DNA of 64,000 nucleotides from Alphaproteobacteria bacterium (GCA_016869765.1 VGES01000020.1:1-64000), one strand, 5' to 3'; numbered from the stretch's first letter, positions 51,983 to 61,779 are shown. The notes: generated from the sequence alone by a model not told the origin. Numbers and translations: made by a program.

Positions 51983-52888
51983 GTGTCTGACCCGCGGATC
52001 TTCGATCGTCGCGCGGTGCGTGCCCATCGTCGACGCGCCGCTTCGTCCTTCGCTGACCACGATTTCCTGTTTCGCGAAGTAGCCGATCGCCTGGCGGAGC
52101 GGCTGCTCGACATTCAGCGGCCGTTCACTTGGGTGGCGGAGATCGATGCCCGCGGTCCGATTCTCGAGCAGGCGCTACGGAACGCCGGCGTGTTCGAGCA
52201 CCGAGGGATTTCCCGCTATCTCAGGCTGACCGACGACCGTAGCGCCGGCCCATCGATTCTCGCCGACCCCGAACTTCTGCCGCTGGCCCCTCAGGCCGTC
52301 GACCTCCTGGTCTCGAACCTGGCGCTACACTGGGTCAACGATCTTCCCGGCCTCCTTGTTCAGGCACGCCGCGCCCTCCGCCCCGACGGCATGCTGCTCG
52401 CTTCACTCCTCGGGGGGCAGACGCTACACGAACTGAGAGCGGTTCTGCTCGAGGCCGAGAGCGAAATCGATGGTGGGGTGAGCCCGCGGGTATCCCCCTT
52501 TGCCGACATTCGCGACACCGGCGCGCTGCTGCAGCGCGCCGGCCTGGCGCTTCCCGTCAGCGATGTGGATTCGATCGACGTGACCTACCAAGACGCGTTC
52601 GCCCTACTGCGGGATCTGCGCGGCATGGGCGAGACCAACGCCGTCCGTGATCGCCGTCGTGCGTTCTCACGGCGGGCGATGCTGATGCGCGCGGCGGAGC
52701 TTTACCACGAGCGCCATCGAACCGCCGACGGCCGCATCCACGCCACCTTTCAGGTCCTCTACCTCGCGGGATGGGCGCCCCACGAGTCACAGCAGAAACC
52801 GTTGCGACCCGGCAGCGCCAAAGGCCGGCTCGCCGACGCCTTGGGCGCCGTCGAACACTCGGCTGGCGAGAAGGCACGGCCCCGCTGA
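51983..52888 (+). CDS. Methyltransferase-fold protein, NDUFAF5-like
   Basis: A 301-residue protein with a GTG start. The N-terminus IFDRRAVRAHRRRAASSFADHDFLFREVADRLAERLLDI and the later DLLVSNLALHWVNDLPGLLVQARRALRPDGMLLASLLGGQTLHELR are typical of the BioC/NDUFAF5 family. Mitochondrial NDUFAF5 hydroxylates an arginine of complex I. Motif I, usually LDLGCGxG, is degenerate here (WVAEIDARGPILEQ), so SAM binding is doubtful. It is divergent from the MDR gene and followed by a small cytochrome c. Confidence 0.85.
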   Translation: MSDPRIFDRRAVRAHRRRAASSFADHDFLFREVADRLAERLLDIQRPFTWVAEIDARGPILEQALRNAGVFEHRGISRYLRLTDDRSAGPSILADPELLPLAPQAVDLLVSNLALHWVNDLPGLLVQARRALRPDGMLLASLLGGQTLHELRAVLLEAESEIDGGVSPRVSPFADIRDTGALLQRAGLALPVSDVDSIDVTYQDAFALLRDLRGMGETNAVRDRRRAFSRRAMLMRAAELYHERHRTADGRIHATFQVLYLAGWAPHESQQKPLRPGSAKGRLADALGAVEHSAGEKARPR

Positions 52889-52931
52889 CTTGGGTCAACG
52901 TCAGCGTCTCGCGGCCCGGTCAGTATTGGCC

Positions 52932-53261
52932 ATGGCTCGCTTCTTATTCCTCGCTCTGGTTTGCTGCACGCTTGCTGGAACGCCGGCTTTGGCTCAGGAC
53001 AGCATCCGCGCCGGCCGCGGATTGGTGATCGCTCAGCAGTGGTGCTCCAGTTGCCACAAGGTCGTGGACGGCCAACCGTCGACCAGCGATGTCGCCCCGA
53101 CGTTCGCGTCGATCGCTCAACGTCCCGATCGAGAATCCGCATTCCTCCGCGCCTGGCTGCTCGATCCCCACCAACCGATGCCCAAACTCGAGCTGTCGCG
53201 TTCGGATGTCGACGATCTGGTCGCCTACATCTTTAGCCTGTCTCGATCGCCTCAGAGGTAG
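52932..53261 (+). CDS. Small periplasmic cytochrome c
   Basis: A 109-residue precursor. The signal peptide MARFLFLALVCCTLAGTPALA precedes a class I cytochrome c with one CSSCH haem site, a Pro-rich loop PTFASIAQRPDR, and a likely axial Met in DPHQPMPKLELSRSDVDDLVAYIFSL. It probably carries electrons to a terminal oxidase or reductase; the partner is unknown. The ATG at 52932 is chosen because it gives a clean signal peptide. The end overlaps the convergent GNAT-Nudix gene by 10 bases. Confidence 0.88.
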   Translation: MARFLFLALVCCTLAGTPALAQDSIRAGRGLVIAQQWCSSCHKVVDGQPSTSDVAPTFASIAQRPDRESAFLRAWLLDPHQPMPKLELSRSDVDDLVAYIFSLSRSPQR

Positions 53262-54223
53262 TCGCGGATCATCGCGACCAGCGGCACGTCCGCCGGCGGC
53301 ATCGGGTACTCCGACAGCCTTGGAATGGGCACCCACGTGAGTTCGGCATGCTCGCGGGCGCGCGGCGTTCCCGTCCAGACTCGACACACATAGAGCGGCA
53401 TCACGAGATGGAAGTTCGCATAGCCGTGCGAGGCGAAGGTCAGAGGCGCCAGGCAGCTCGCCTCGGTGTCGATTCCTAGCTCCTCACGCAGTTCGCGAAT
53501 CAGCGCGACTTCGGGAGTCTCCCCAGGCTCGATCTTGCCGCCGGGGAACTCCCAGAGGCCCGCCATGCTTTTCCCCGGCGGACGCTGGGCCAAAAGGACA
53601 CGATCATCCGCGTCGATCAGGACAACGGCCGCCACGTGGACGATCGGCTTGGCGGCTCGGGCGGCCCAACGGTCACGTTGCAGCACGTAGAAGATCGAGG
53701 GACTTGCCTCGCGTCGCGCCGGTTTGTAGCTCAGCACCGTGCCCATCGGTTCCAGTCCACACTTGACCAGGATGCGTTGCGACCCGGGGTTGTCCAAGTC
53801 CGCATTGGCGATGATTCGTCTTAGCGAGAGCGATGAAAATCCGTAGTCGATGACGATCGGCACAGCTTCGCCGGCGTAGCCCTGACGCCAATAGGGTCGC
53901 GCAAACCAATAGCCGAGCACCCCGGTCCCAGCGATCCCTGTCCGCTCGCGATCGTTTGCCGCGCCGGGGTGAATACTGACACAGCCCAAAAGGGCCTGAT
54001 CGGCGTGCCGTTCCACGGCAAACGCGTGGCCCACGGCCAGGGGTCCCTTTCCCTCCGCCGAGGCGATGAACTCCTCGGCATGGGCGCGGGTATACGGAAA
54101 GGGAACTATGGCGAGATGACGGACCGTCTCGAAATCGTTCAGGCCGGCCACCAGGGCCTCGACATCATCGGGGCGAAACGGGCGAAGCGACACCCGTTGT
54201 CCACGAAGGACGGGCAGCGTCAT
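53252..54223 (-). CDS. GNAT acetyltransferase fused to a MutT-type Nudix hydrolase
   Basis: A 323-residue two-domain protein. Residues 1-180 are a RimJ/RimL-type GNAT domain (LRPFRPDDVEALVAGLND; acetyl-CoA loop YWRQGYAGEA; NPGSQRILVKCGL). Residues 195-323 are a MutT-like Nudix domain (VLLAQRPPGKSMAGLWEFPGGKIEPGETPEVALIRELREELGI, a full Nudix box). In other Alphaproteobacteria argJ is followed by a GNAT gene and a separate mutT; here the last acetyltransferase and MutT are fused. MutT removes 8-oxo-dGTP. The stop-start overlap with the upstream GNAT gene is 4 bases. Confidence 0.9.
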   Translation of the reverse strand: MTLPVLRGQRVSLRPFRPDDVEALVAGLNDFETVRHLAIVPFPYTRAHAEEFIASAEGKGPLAVGHAFAVERHADQALLGCVSIHPGAANDRERTGIAGTGVLGYWFARPYWRQGYAGEAVPIVIDYGFSSLSLRRIIANADLDNPGSQRILVKCGLEPMGTVLSYKPARREASPSIFYVLQRDRWAARAAKPIVHVAAVVLIDADDRVLLAQRPPGKSMAGLWEFPGGKIEPGETPEVALIRELREELGIDTEASCLAPLTFASHGYANFHLVMPLYVCRVWTGTPRAREHAELTWVPIPRLSEYPMPPADVPLVAMIRDYL

Positions 54224-54759
54224 CGCGGCACCAACCGCACATAACGATGCACGAGCTTCTGATCGCCGGCCGGACGCAGCAGCGTCTCCTGACCGACGCG
54301 GTCGAACCCGGTTTTGCGCAGGACCTGCATGGACGCCTCGTTACCATCGAAAACGAAGGCGACAAAACGGCGGATCCCGATCGTATCCACGGCAAACGTC
54401 AGCGTTGCGGCGGTCGCTTCGCTGGCATACCCCTGCCCCCAGTGACTGCGGCCGAACCAGTATCCGAGTTCGTGTCCGAGGGGATGGGGCAGCAACGACA
54501 CCCCACCGATGAGAGCACCGTCGCCGCGCCGCGTCACGGCGAACCGGCAACCGTCACGCTTGCCCGGCGGATTGGCCAGACAATCCTCGATCCAACCCTG
54601 GGCGTCGACCAGGCGATAGGGATAGGGCACATGAGTCAACTGCTGCGCCACGTCCCGGTTGGCCAGTTGCCGTACGAGATCGCTCTCATCTCCGCGGGCG
54701 AATGGCCGCAGCGTCAGTCGGGCGGTTTCGAGAACCGACGAAGCCACGGCGAACGTCAT
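54220..54759 (-). CDS. GNAT family acetyltransferase (RimJ/RimL-like), second of three
   Basis: A 179-residue acetyltransferase from the ATG at 54759: LETARLTLRPFARGDESDLVRQLANRDVAQQLTHVPYPY, GYWFGRSHWGQGYASEA (acetyl-CoA loop) and FVFDGNEASMQVLRKTGF. Probable acceptors are the N-terminal amino group of a protein or a small amine. The track merges it with an upstream out-of-frame stretch to 55455. Both ends overlap neighbours by 4 bases. Confidence 0.88.
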   Translation of the reverse strand: MTFAVASSVLETARLTLRPFARGDESDLVRQLANRDVAQQLTHVPYPYRLVDAQGWIEDCLANPPGKRDGCRFAVTRRGDGALIGGVSLLPHPLGHELGYWFGRSHWGQGYASEATAATLTFAVDTIGIRRFVAFVFDGNEASMQVLRKTGFDRVGQETLLRPAGDQKLVHRYVRLVPR

Positions 54760-55295
54760 GATCGAATCAACGAATCCCGGTCGAGAACGTACCAGCCGAG
54801 CAATCGTTTGCCGCCGCGCTCGGGGAGGAGTTCCGGAAGATCGCCGAGACGGCGGAATCCGCATTTGTCCAGCACGCGTGCCGCCGCTTTGTTTTCGACG
54901 AACGCAGAAGCGGTGAGCTTGGCAATCGCCAGTTCGTCGAACGCGAAGACCGCAACGGCTCTCAGCGCCTCGGTCGCATACCCGCGATTCCAGAACTCCT
55001 TCGCGACCCAAAATCCGGTCTCCCAATCCTCGTGCCGGACGTAGAGACCGATGGCGCCGACGATTCGCTCGCTCGCCCGCTCGATCATGACGAACCGATA
55101 CTCGCCCCGCGGCTTTTGACTGATCCAGGCCCGGGCGTGTTCGGGCGAAAATGGATGGGGCAGCGACTCGGTCGACCGGGCAACAGCCCAGCTGTTCGCG
55201 ACGCGCGCGAGCGGCCTGGCGTCGGCGTCCTCCGGGCTCCGAACCACGAGGTTCGGTGTGTCGAGCGTCGGCGTATCGTCGACCGTCGTGGTCAC
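54756..55295 (-). CDS. GNAT family acetyltransferase (RimJ/RimL-like), first of three
   Basis: A 179-residue acetyltransferase with a GTG start at 55295 that overlaps the argJ stop (GTGA). Motifs: LDTPNLVVRSPEDADARPLARVANSW, GFWVAKEFWNRGYATEA and FVENKAAARVLDKCGFRRLG. It resembles the next two acetyltransferase domains, suggesting local duplication. The track start at 55553 lies inside argJ. Confidence 0.87.
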   Translation of the reverse strand: MTTTVDDTPTLDTPNLVVRSPEDADARPLARVANSWAVARSTESLPHPFSPEHARAWISQKPRGEYRFVMIERASERIVGAIGLYVRHEDWETGFWVAKEFWNRGYATEALRAVAVFAFDELAIAKLTASAFVENKAAARVLDKCGFRRLGDLPELLPERGGKRLLGWYVLDRDSLIRS

Positions 55296-56533
55296 GACCG
55301 GTAGTCGGCGTTGATCCGCACGTATCCTTCGGTGAAGTCGCACGTCCACGCGGTGTAGCGCCCGCGCCCGACCCCGACATCGACCCCGATGACGATCTCT
55401 TGTCCCTGCATATGCGCCGCCCCGTCTTCCTCGCGATAGGAGGGCGCCACCGCACCGTGTTCGGCGACGAGAAGGTCCCCGAAGGTAATGCGCAGGCGAT
55501 CGCGTTCGGCTCGTTCTCCCGCCTTCCCCACGGCCATCACGACGCGCCCCCAATTCGGGTCCCCGCCGGAAATCGCAGTCTTGAGCAGCGGCGAGTTGGC
55601 GATCGCCATGGCGATCCGCCGCGCGGCGCGGCGCGAGGCAGCGCCCGTCACGTTGACCGTGATGAACTTGCTGGCGCCTTCGCCGTCCCGGGCGATCTGC
55701 TGCGCCAAATCGGACATGACGCTGCGGAGCACGCGCTTGAACCCATTGAGACGAGGGTCGCGCGCGCTTTTTAACGGCGCGTGCATAGGCCCGCGTCCGG
55801 TCGCAAACAGCAGCACCGTATCGCTGGTAGAAGTGTCACCATCGACCGTCACGGCGTTGAAGCTGACGTCGGCCGCCGCGGCCAAAATCGGTTGCAGGAT
55901 CTCGGGCTCGATCTTGGCGTCGGTCGCCAAATACGCGAGCATGGTCGCCATGTCGGGCGCGATCATTCCCGACCCCTTGGCGATTCCGTTCAGCACGTAA
56001 CTCTGACCGTCGATCGCGAAACGCCGAGTCGCCGCTTTGGCGAACGTATCGGTCGTGCGAATGGCTTCCGAGGCGAGCGCCCACTGGTCGGGCTGTAGAC
56101 CGCCGACGAGCGTCGGCAACGCCGCGAGCAACCGATCATCCGGCATCGGTTGACCGATGACGCCGGTCGAGGACACGAAGACCTCCTCCGGGCGGCAATC
56201 GATCAACCGCGCGACGCCTTGGGTCGACTTTTTGACCGTTGCGACCCCGGCGGCGCCGGTAAAGGCATTGGCGTTGCCCGAGTTGACCAGCAGGGCCCGC
56301 GCCCGGCCGCCGCGCAAGGACGCGCGGCACCAATCGACCGGCGCCGACGCCGTCAGCGAACGCGTCAGCACACCGGCCACGGCGGTCCCGGGTTCGAACA
56401 CGGCCAGGGTCAGATCGACTCGGTCGTAGCGAATCTGGGCTTTCGTGGCCGCCCAGCGCAGGCCGGCAACCGGGGGCAATGTGGGAAAGCTCGACGGCGC
56501 CAACGGCGACCGCGGCAGAGGCGACTTGGCCAT
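55292..56533 (-). CDS. argJ: Bifunctional ornithine acetyltransferase / N-acetylglutamate synthase
   Basis: This 413-residue arginine-pathway enzyme moves the acetyl group from N-acetylornithine to glutamate. It has ALLVNSGNANAFTGAAG, EEVFVSSTGVIGQPMP, the self-cleavage site IAKGSGMIAPDMATMLA (between Ala196 and Thr197), SFNAVTVDGDTSTSDTVL and DPNWGRVVMAVGKAG. Cleavage yields two subunits. It lies downstream of ppiC and upstream of the GNAT chain. Confidence 0.96.
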   Translation of the reverse strand: MAKSPLPRSPLAPSSFPTLPPVAGLRWAATKAQIRYDRVDLTLAVFEPGTAVAGVLTRSLTASAPVDWCRASLRGGRARALLVNSGNANAFTGAAGVATVKKSTQGVARLIDCRPEEVFVSSTGVIGQPMPDDRLLAALPTLVGGLQPDQWALASEAIRTTDTFAKAATRRFAIDGQSYVLNGIAKGSGMIAPDMATMLAYLATDAKIEPEILQPILAAAADVSFNAVTVDGDTSTSDTVLLFATGRGPMHAPLKSARDPRLNGFKRVLRSVMSDLAQQIARDGEGASKFITVNVTGAASRRAARRIAMAIANSPLLKTAISGGDPNWGRVVMAVGKAGERAERDRLRITFGDLLVAEHGAVAPSYREEDGAAHMQGQEIVIGVDVGVGRGRYTAWTCDFTEGYVRINADYRS

Positions 56534-56599
56534 GCGATCGATCTTGTTCAGGAGAGAAATCTAACGTCGCAGCCGCTGCCGCGACAAGCATCGGTCGTC

Positions 56600-57436
56600 T
56601 CAGGGCGTCGCCGGCAACGGTTTTCCGTCGGCGCCGTACATGACGACCTTCTGCTTCTTGCGCGCCTCTTCGGCAATTTCGCGCACGATCTCGCTGGACA
56701 GCTCTTCGCTGATCTGGTCACGCAGTTCGTCGAGCGGCGGCGGTGGTTGGCGGCGGCGGTCGGTGACCTTGAGCACGTGCCAGCCGAACTGCGTCTGCAC
56801 CGGACCCGACACTTGATTCTTGTCGAGCGAGAACGCGACGTCGGCGAGCGCCGGGATCATTTGCTCCTTCTGGAAGTAGCCGAGGTCGCCACCCTTCACC
56901 TCGGCCCTCGGATTGGACCGGGTCCGAATCAACTCGTCGAAGTTCGCGCCGCGCTTGGCATCAGCCGCAACACGTTCGGCCTCGTCCTTGCCCGCGAGGA
57001 CGATGTGACTGGCCCGCACTTCGTCGATCGGCTTGATCTCCTTGACGATCTCATCGTAGCGCTTCTTGACGCGGGCATCGGTCAGTCGCTCACGGACCTT
57101 TTTGCCGAGGTAGACTTCGCCGACCAAACGATCGGTCACGAACTTCAGGCGGCGCTGGAACTCGGCGTCTTTCTCGATCCCATCGGCCCGCGCGGTAACC
57201 CCAATGACACGGGTATTGATCAACTCGTTGACGACAAGGCGTTGCAACTCTTCCCGAGGAATCTGCTGCGCCTGCGGCGGCAGGGTCGCGATGAACTGAT
57301 CGATGTCGCTCGTGCGAATCTCCTCGCCGTTCACGGTCGCGACCAGCGCGTTGGTAGCGGCCGGCCGATTCTGGGCCTGAACCCCGGTCGCGACGACCAA
57401 GCCGAGCACGACAAGCGACACCAAACGAGTCTTCAT
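56600..57436 (-). CDS. Periplasmic peptidyl-prolyl isomerase (parvulin type)
   Basis: A 278-residue protein with a signal peptide MKTRLVSLVVLGLVVATGVQAQ, a SurA_N-like helical region (VNGEEIRTSDIDQFIATLPPQ...ELINTRVIG), and a parvulin domain at about 135-235 (VRASHIVLAGKDEAERVAADAKRGANFDEL, GGDLGYFQKEQMIPALADVAFSL, TQFGWHVLKVTDRR). It assists outer-membrane protein folding. GAGG sits 5 bases before the ATG at 57436. It is divergent from secA across 220 bases and heads the argJ-GNAT operon. Confidence 0.92.
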   Translation of the reverse strand: MKTRLVSLVVLGLVVATGVQAQNRPAATNALVATVNGEEIRTSDIDQFIATLPPQAQQIPREELQRLVVNELINTRVIGVTARADGIEKDAEFQRRLKFVTDRLVGEVYLGKKVRERLTDARVKKRYDEIVKEIKPIDEVRASHIVLAGKDEAERVAADAKRGANFDELIRTRSNPRAEVKGGDLGYFQKEQMIPALADVAFSLDKNQVSGPVQTQFGWHVLKVTDRRRQPPPPLDELRDQISEELSSEIVREIAEEARKKQKVVMYGADGKPLPATP

Positions 57437-57656
57437 GACTGCCTCGTAGCCCATTGGGGCCAAAATTCGAGGTGGACTTGTAGCACGCTTCCCCGACACG
57501 TGACCGGCGTTTCCAGGCCTCACGCACCAGTGAAGGAACGGCGTCCGGCGGAAAACCGAGGCCACGACGCGTTGACTCCAGGGATGTCCCTCCTTATTTG
57601 TCAGTTTTCCGCGGCCAGGCCCCGCCTCGCCGCCTCCCTCGTTTTCGGGGTCTGCG

Positions 57657-60368
57657 ATGTTGGGCGGCATAGCCCGCAAGGTGTTTGGCACGGCGAACGA
57701 TCGCGTCGTCCGTGGCATGCGAAAAACGGTAGAACGTATCAACGCCCTCGAGCCGGGGGTCGCCCGGCTGAATGACGGCGAGTTGCGGGCGCGAACCGAC
57801 GATTTCCGACGACGCTTGAAAGAAGGGACGCGCCTCGACGACCTGTTGCCCGAGGCCTTTGCCACCGTTCGCGAAGCGGCCAAACGAACCCTGGGCGAGC
57901 GTCACTATGACGTGCAGCTGATTGGCGGCATGGTGCTGCATCAGGGCATGATCGCCGAGATGAAAACCGGCGAAGGTAAGACCCTGGTCGCCACCCTGCC
58001 GGTCTACCTCAACGCCCTCGTCGGCAAAGGCGTCCACGTCGTCACGGTCAACGACTACCTCGCCAAGCGCGACGCCGGGTGGATGGGGCGCGTCTACAAC
58101 TTCCTCGGTCTCGGCGTCGGCTGCATTGTCCATGGACTGGACGATCACGCGCGCCGCGAACAGTACGCGGCCGACGTCACGTACGGGACGAACAACGAGC
58201 TCGGCTTCGACTATCTGCGCGACAACATGAAGTTCGACCTGGCGTCGATGGTTCATCGGCCGTTCCAATACGCCATCGTCGACGAAGTCGACTCGATCCT
58301 GGTCGACGAAGCCCGCACCCCGCTGATCATCTCCGGCCCGGCCGAGCAGAGTTCGGAACTCTATGCCAAGGTCGACGCGTTGATCCCCTCGCTCCAGACG
58401 GGCGACTACGACATCGACGAAAAAGCACGCACGGTGAGCCTCTCGGAGCAAGGCGTCGAGCATATGGAGCAGTTGCTCAAGGAGGCCGGGCTCCTTCGTG
58501 GCATGACGCTCTATGATCTCGACAACGTCACCGTGGTTCACCACTCGACCCAGGCACTGCGTGCCCACAAGCTGTTCAAGCGCGATACCGACTACATGGT
58601 GCGCAACGGCAAGGTCATCATCATCGATGAGTTCACCGGCCGCGCCCTCGAAGGACGTCGCTATTCCGAGGGCCTGCATCAGGCCCTCGAGGCCAAGGAA
58701 AAGGTCGAAGTCCAGCAGGAGAACCAGACGCTGGCCTCGATCACGTTCCAGAACTACTTCCGGCTCTACCCGAAGTTGGGCGGAATGACGGGCACGGCCG
58801 CCACGGAAGCAGCCGAGTTCAGCGACATCTACAAGCTCGAAGTCGTCGAAATCCCGACCAACTTGCCGATGGTCCGCAAAGACGAGGACGACGAGGTCTA
58901 TCGGACGGTCGGCGAAAAGAACAAGGCGATCATCGATCAAATCGCCGATTGCCAGCAGCGGGGGCAACCCGCGCTGGTCGGCACCGTTTCGATCGAGAAG
59001 TCCGAGATGCTCGCGGCGGAACTCAAGAAGCGGAACGTGCCTCACAACGTCCTGAACGCGCGCTACCACGAACAGGAAGCCCACATCATCGCGCAGGCCG
59101 GCCGCCCCGGTGCGGTCACCATCGCGACCAACATGGCTGGTCGCGGGACCGACATCAAACTCGGCGGCAATCTCGAGTTTCGCATCGCGGATGAACTGGG
59201 TGACAAGATACAGGGCGCCGAGCGCGAGGCCGCGATCGCACGAATTGCAGCCGAGATCGAAGAGGCCAAAGCCAGGGTCCTTGCCGCCGGCGGTCTGTGC
59301 GTGATCGGCACGGAGCGCCACGAGAGCCGGCGCATCGACAACCAGCTCCGCGGTCGCTCGGGACGCCAGGGCGATCCCGGCCGCTCGCGCTTCTACCTGT
59401 CGCTCCAGGACGACCTGATGCGCATCTTCGGGTCGGAGCGCATGGACGGGATGCTCAAGCGTCTCGGGCTCGAAGAAGGTGAAGCGATCATCCATCCATG
59501 GATCAACAAAGCGATCGAAAAAGCGCAGCAGAAGGTCGAAGCGCGCAACTTCGAGATCCGCAAGAACTTGCTGCGCTTCGACGACGTGATGAACGATCAG
59601 CGCAAGGTCATCTACGAACAGCGGATCGACCTGATGCGGGCGAGCGATGTCGCCGAGACCGTCAAGGACATGCGCTCACAAACGATCACGCAGTTGATCC
59701 AGCGCTACATTCCGGAGAACGCCTACTCCGAGCAGTGGCAAACCGAAGAGCTGCAGAGCGAGGTGCAGCGCCTCTTCGGCCTCGATCTGCCGATCGTCGA
59801 CTGGGGCAAGGAAGAAGGCATCGCCGACCAGGAGATTCGCGAACGTGTCAGCGACGCGGTCGACCGCAAAGCCGCCGAGAAAGTGGCCCGCTACACGCCG
59901 GAGCTCTGGCGCGTGGTCGAGAAAAGCGTGCTGCTCAACCTCCTGGATCAGCATTGGAAGGACCATCTTCTGGGCCTCGACCACCTGCGCCAGGGCATCG
60001 GGTTGCGCGCCTACGGCCAGAAGGACCCGCTCAACGAGTACAAACGCGAGGCGTTCGTCCTGTTCAACAACATGCTGAATTCGTTGCGCGAGGGTGTGAC
60101 CGGATATCTCGCCAACCTCGAGATCCAAACGCAGCAGCCCGAACCACCGCGGCCGGCGCTGACCGGGACGCAAGCCATCCATGCCGACCCGACGACCGGC
60201 GAAAACGAAATGGACGAGCCGCTGGCCGCTGGCGTCTTGATGGTCCGCCGTCGCGCCGGGGATATCGACCCCAATCGGCCGGAGACGTGGGGTCGGGTCG
60301 GGCGCAACCAGCCGTGCCCCTGCGGCTCGGGCAAGAAATACAAACAGTGTCACGGCCGCATGGCGTAG
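57657..60368 (+). CDS. secA: Preprotein translocase ATPase SecA
   Basis: This 903-residue motor drives proteins through SecYEG. Motifs seen: Walker [15 protein letters not shown] near residue 105, [20 protein letters not shown], the second nucleotide-binding region [46 protein letters not shown], and the C-terminal zinc finger [14 protein letters not shown] for SecB and lipid contact. Length is normal. It is divergent from ppiC. Confidence 0.97.
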   Translation: MLGGIARKVFGTANDRVVRGMRKTVERINALEPGVARLNDGELRARTDDFRRRLKEGTRLDDLLPEAFATVREAAKRTLGERHYDVQLIGGMVLHQGMIAEMKTGEGKTLVATLPVYLNALVGKGVHVVTVNDYLAKRDAGWMGRVYNFLGLGVGCIVHGLDDHARREQYAADVTYGTNNELGFDYLRDNMKFDLASMVHRPFQYAIVDEVDSILVDEARTPLIISGPAEQSSELYAKVDALIPSLQTGDYDIDEKARTVSLSEQGVEHMEQLLKEAGLLRGMTLYDLDNVTVVHHSTQALRAHKLFKRDTDYMVRNGKVIIIDEFTGRALEGRRYSEGLHQALEAKEKVEVQQENQTLASITFQNYFRLYPKLGGMTGTAATEAAEFSDIYKLEVVEIPTNLPMVRKDEDDEVYRTVGEKNKAIIDQIADCQQRGQPALVGTVSIEKSEMLAAELKKRNVPHNVLNARYHEQEAHIIAQAGRPGAVTIATNMAGRGTDIKLGGNLEFRIADELGDKIQGAEREAAIARIAAEIEEAKARVLAAGGLCVIGTERHESRRIDNQLRGRSGRQGDPGRSRFYLSLQDDLMRIFGSERMDGMLKRLGLEEGEAIIHPWINKAIEKAQQKVEARNFEIRKNLLRFDDVMNDQRKVIYEQRIDLMRASDVAETVKDMRSQTITQLIQRYIPENAYSEQWQTEELQSEVQRLFGLDLPIVDWGKEEGIADQEIRERVSDAVDRKAAEKVARYTPELWRVVEKSVLLNLLDQHWKDHLLGLDHLRQGIGLRAYGQKDPLNEYKREAFVLFNNMLNSLREGVTGYLANLEIQTQQPEPPRPALTGTQAIHADPTTGENEMDEPLAAGVLMVRRRAGDIDPNRPETWGRVGRNQPCPCGSGKKYKQCHGRMA

Positions 60369-60378
60369 GGTCGTGGCC

Positions 60379-60777
60379 ATGACCATCGAACTCTGGACGG
60401 TGGTCGCGGCGGTCGTTCTCGGCCTCGTCCACATCGGGTTGGCCAGTACGCTGGCCAAACGCCAGACCGGGATTGCGTGGTCGGTGGGCGCCCGTGACCA
60501 GTCGATCGCGTTGACCGGCGTGGCGGGCCGGCTCGAGCGGGCACAGCGCAACTTTCTCGAGTCGTTTCCTCTCTTCGTCGCGATCGTCCTGGTCGCCCAT
60601 GTTGCGGAGCGTTCGAACGATTGGTCGCTGGTCGGAAGCCAGCTCTATCTCTGGGGGCGTGTCCTCTACCTGCCGCTCTACGCGCTTGGCTGGCCCTGGG
60701 TCCGAACCACGATCTGGCAGATCAGCATGATCGGCATCGTCTTGGTCGGCGTTTCGCTGATCACGGGAGGCGGCTGA
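60379..60777 (+). CDS. MAPEG family membrane protein
   Basis: A 132-residue protein with four hydrophobic helices (IELWTVVAAVVLGLVHIGLA; NFLESFPLFVAIVLVAHVA; LYLWGRVLYLPLYALGW; TIWQISMIGIVLVGVSLI). RAQRNFLESFPLFVA is the MAPEG family's conserved motif, shared with microsomal glutathione transferases. In bacteria the role is unclear. The ATG at 60379 is preferred to the GTG six bases earlier. It starts 10 bases after secA. Confidence 0.87.
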   Translation: MTIELWTVVAAVVLGLVHIGLASTLAKRQTGIAWSVGARDQSIALTGVAGRLERAQRNFLESFPLFVAIVLVAHVAERSNDWSLVGSQLYLWGRVLYLPLYALGWPWVRTTIWQISMIGIVLVGVSLITGGG

Positions 60778-60809
60778 CCGAGGTGCTGTCGGCCGCGCTA
60801 GGTCAGCCG
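60771..60809. terminator. Inverted repeat between convergent MAPEG and accA genes, possible bidirectional terminator
   Basis: CGGCTGACC and GGTCAGCCG form a perfect 9-bp stem with a 21-base loop that contains or touches both stop codons. No T tract is seen on either side, so it may only slow or separate the two transcripts. Confidence 0.35.
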
Positions 60810-61748
60810 GCCAATGGCGAGGTACTTGTCACGCCGGCGCTGTCGTCGGGTTTCCACGGATTCGGCGAGGACATCCGAGAGCACTTCGTCGATGGCGTTG
60901 CCGAGGAGCTCGATCGCGCGGTCGGGATGGCGGTGTGCGCCACCCAGGGGCTCGCTCACGACGACGTCGATCACCTTGAGCTCCATCAAGTCCATCGCGG
61001 TGAGCTTGAGCGCGTCCGCGGCATCACGCGCCTTGGCTGGGTTCCGCCATAGAATCGAGGCACATCCCTCGGGCGAAATCACCGAATAGACGGCATGCTC
61101 GAACATCAGCACGCGATCGCCGGTCGCTAGCGCAATCGCTCCACCGGATCCGCCCTCGCCCACGATCGTCGCGATCAACGGCACGTCGAGGCCGAGGCAT
61201 GTCTCGATCGAACGGGCAATCGCCTCGGCCTGTCCACGCTCCTCGGCGCCGACGCCGGGATACGCGCCCGGGGTGTCGACGAACGTCAGCACAGGCAAAC
61301 CGAATTGATCGGCCATTTCCATCAAACGGATCGCTTTGCGGTACCCCTCGGGATGGGCCATCCCGAAGTTGTGTTTGACGCGACCGTCCGTCCCCTTGCC
61401 TTTCTCATGGCCGATGACGACAACGGATCGGCCGCGAAAACGGCCGATCCCCCCGAGGAGCGCCGCATCGTCCCCATACGACCGATCGCCGGAGAGGGGC
61501 GTGAAGTCGGTGAGCAAATGGCCGACGTAGTCGAGGAAATGGGGGCGGTCAGGATGGCGGGCGACCTGCATTTTCTGCCACGGCGTCAACTTGGCGTAGG
61601 TCTGGCGCAGAACCTGCTCGACCCGGGCTTCGAGCCGCGCCACTTCGTCACCGATGTTCAGCGCTCCACCATGCGCAACGTGGCGCAACTCTTTGATCTT
61701 TCCTTCGAGTTCGGCGACGGGCTTCTCGAAGTCGAGAAAGACGTTCAT
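60798..61748 (-). CDS. accA: Acetyl-CoA carboxylase carboxyltransferase subunit alpha
   Basis: This 316-residue subunit transfers CO2 from biotin to acetyl-CoA with AccD in fatty-acid synthesis. Seen: FLDFEKPVAELEGKIKELR, LTPWQKMQVARHPDRPHFLDYV, KHNFGMAHPEGYRKAIRLM, DTPGAYPGVGAEERGQAEAIA, GEGGSGGAIALATGDRVLM and YSVISPEGCASILWR. The ATG at 61748 (MNVFLDF) is more likely than the track's TTG nine bases earlier. Confidence 0.96.
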   Translation of the reverse strand: MNVFLDFEKPVAELEGKIKELRHVAHGGALNIGDEVARLEARVEQVLRQTYAKLTPWQKMQVARHPDRPHFLDYVGHLLTDFTPLSGDRSYGDDAALLGGIGRFRGRSVVVIGHEKGKGTDGRVKHNFGMAHPEGYRKAIRLMEMADQFGLPVLTFVDTPGAYPGVGAEERGQAEAIARSIETCLGLDVPLIATIVGEGGSGGAIALATGDRVLMFEHAVYSVISPEGCASILWRNPAKARDAADALKLTAMDLMELKVIDVVVSEPLGGAHRHPDRAIELLGNAIDEVLSDVLAESVETRRQRRRDKYLAIGRLT

Positions 61749-61779
61749 GACGCTCAACCTAGTGCCTGCGTCGAGTCCG

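Noticed and set aside
54760-55455. Upstream extension of the second GNAT ORF
   Set aside because: It overlaps the first GNAT gene and argJ out of frame and is Arg-rich; the ATG overlapping the previous stop is the better start.
57594-59495. 633-residue minus-strand ORF opposite secA
   Set aside because: It is the antisense shadow of the well-conserved secA frame; high GC keeps antisense frames open and the translation has no recognisable domain.
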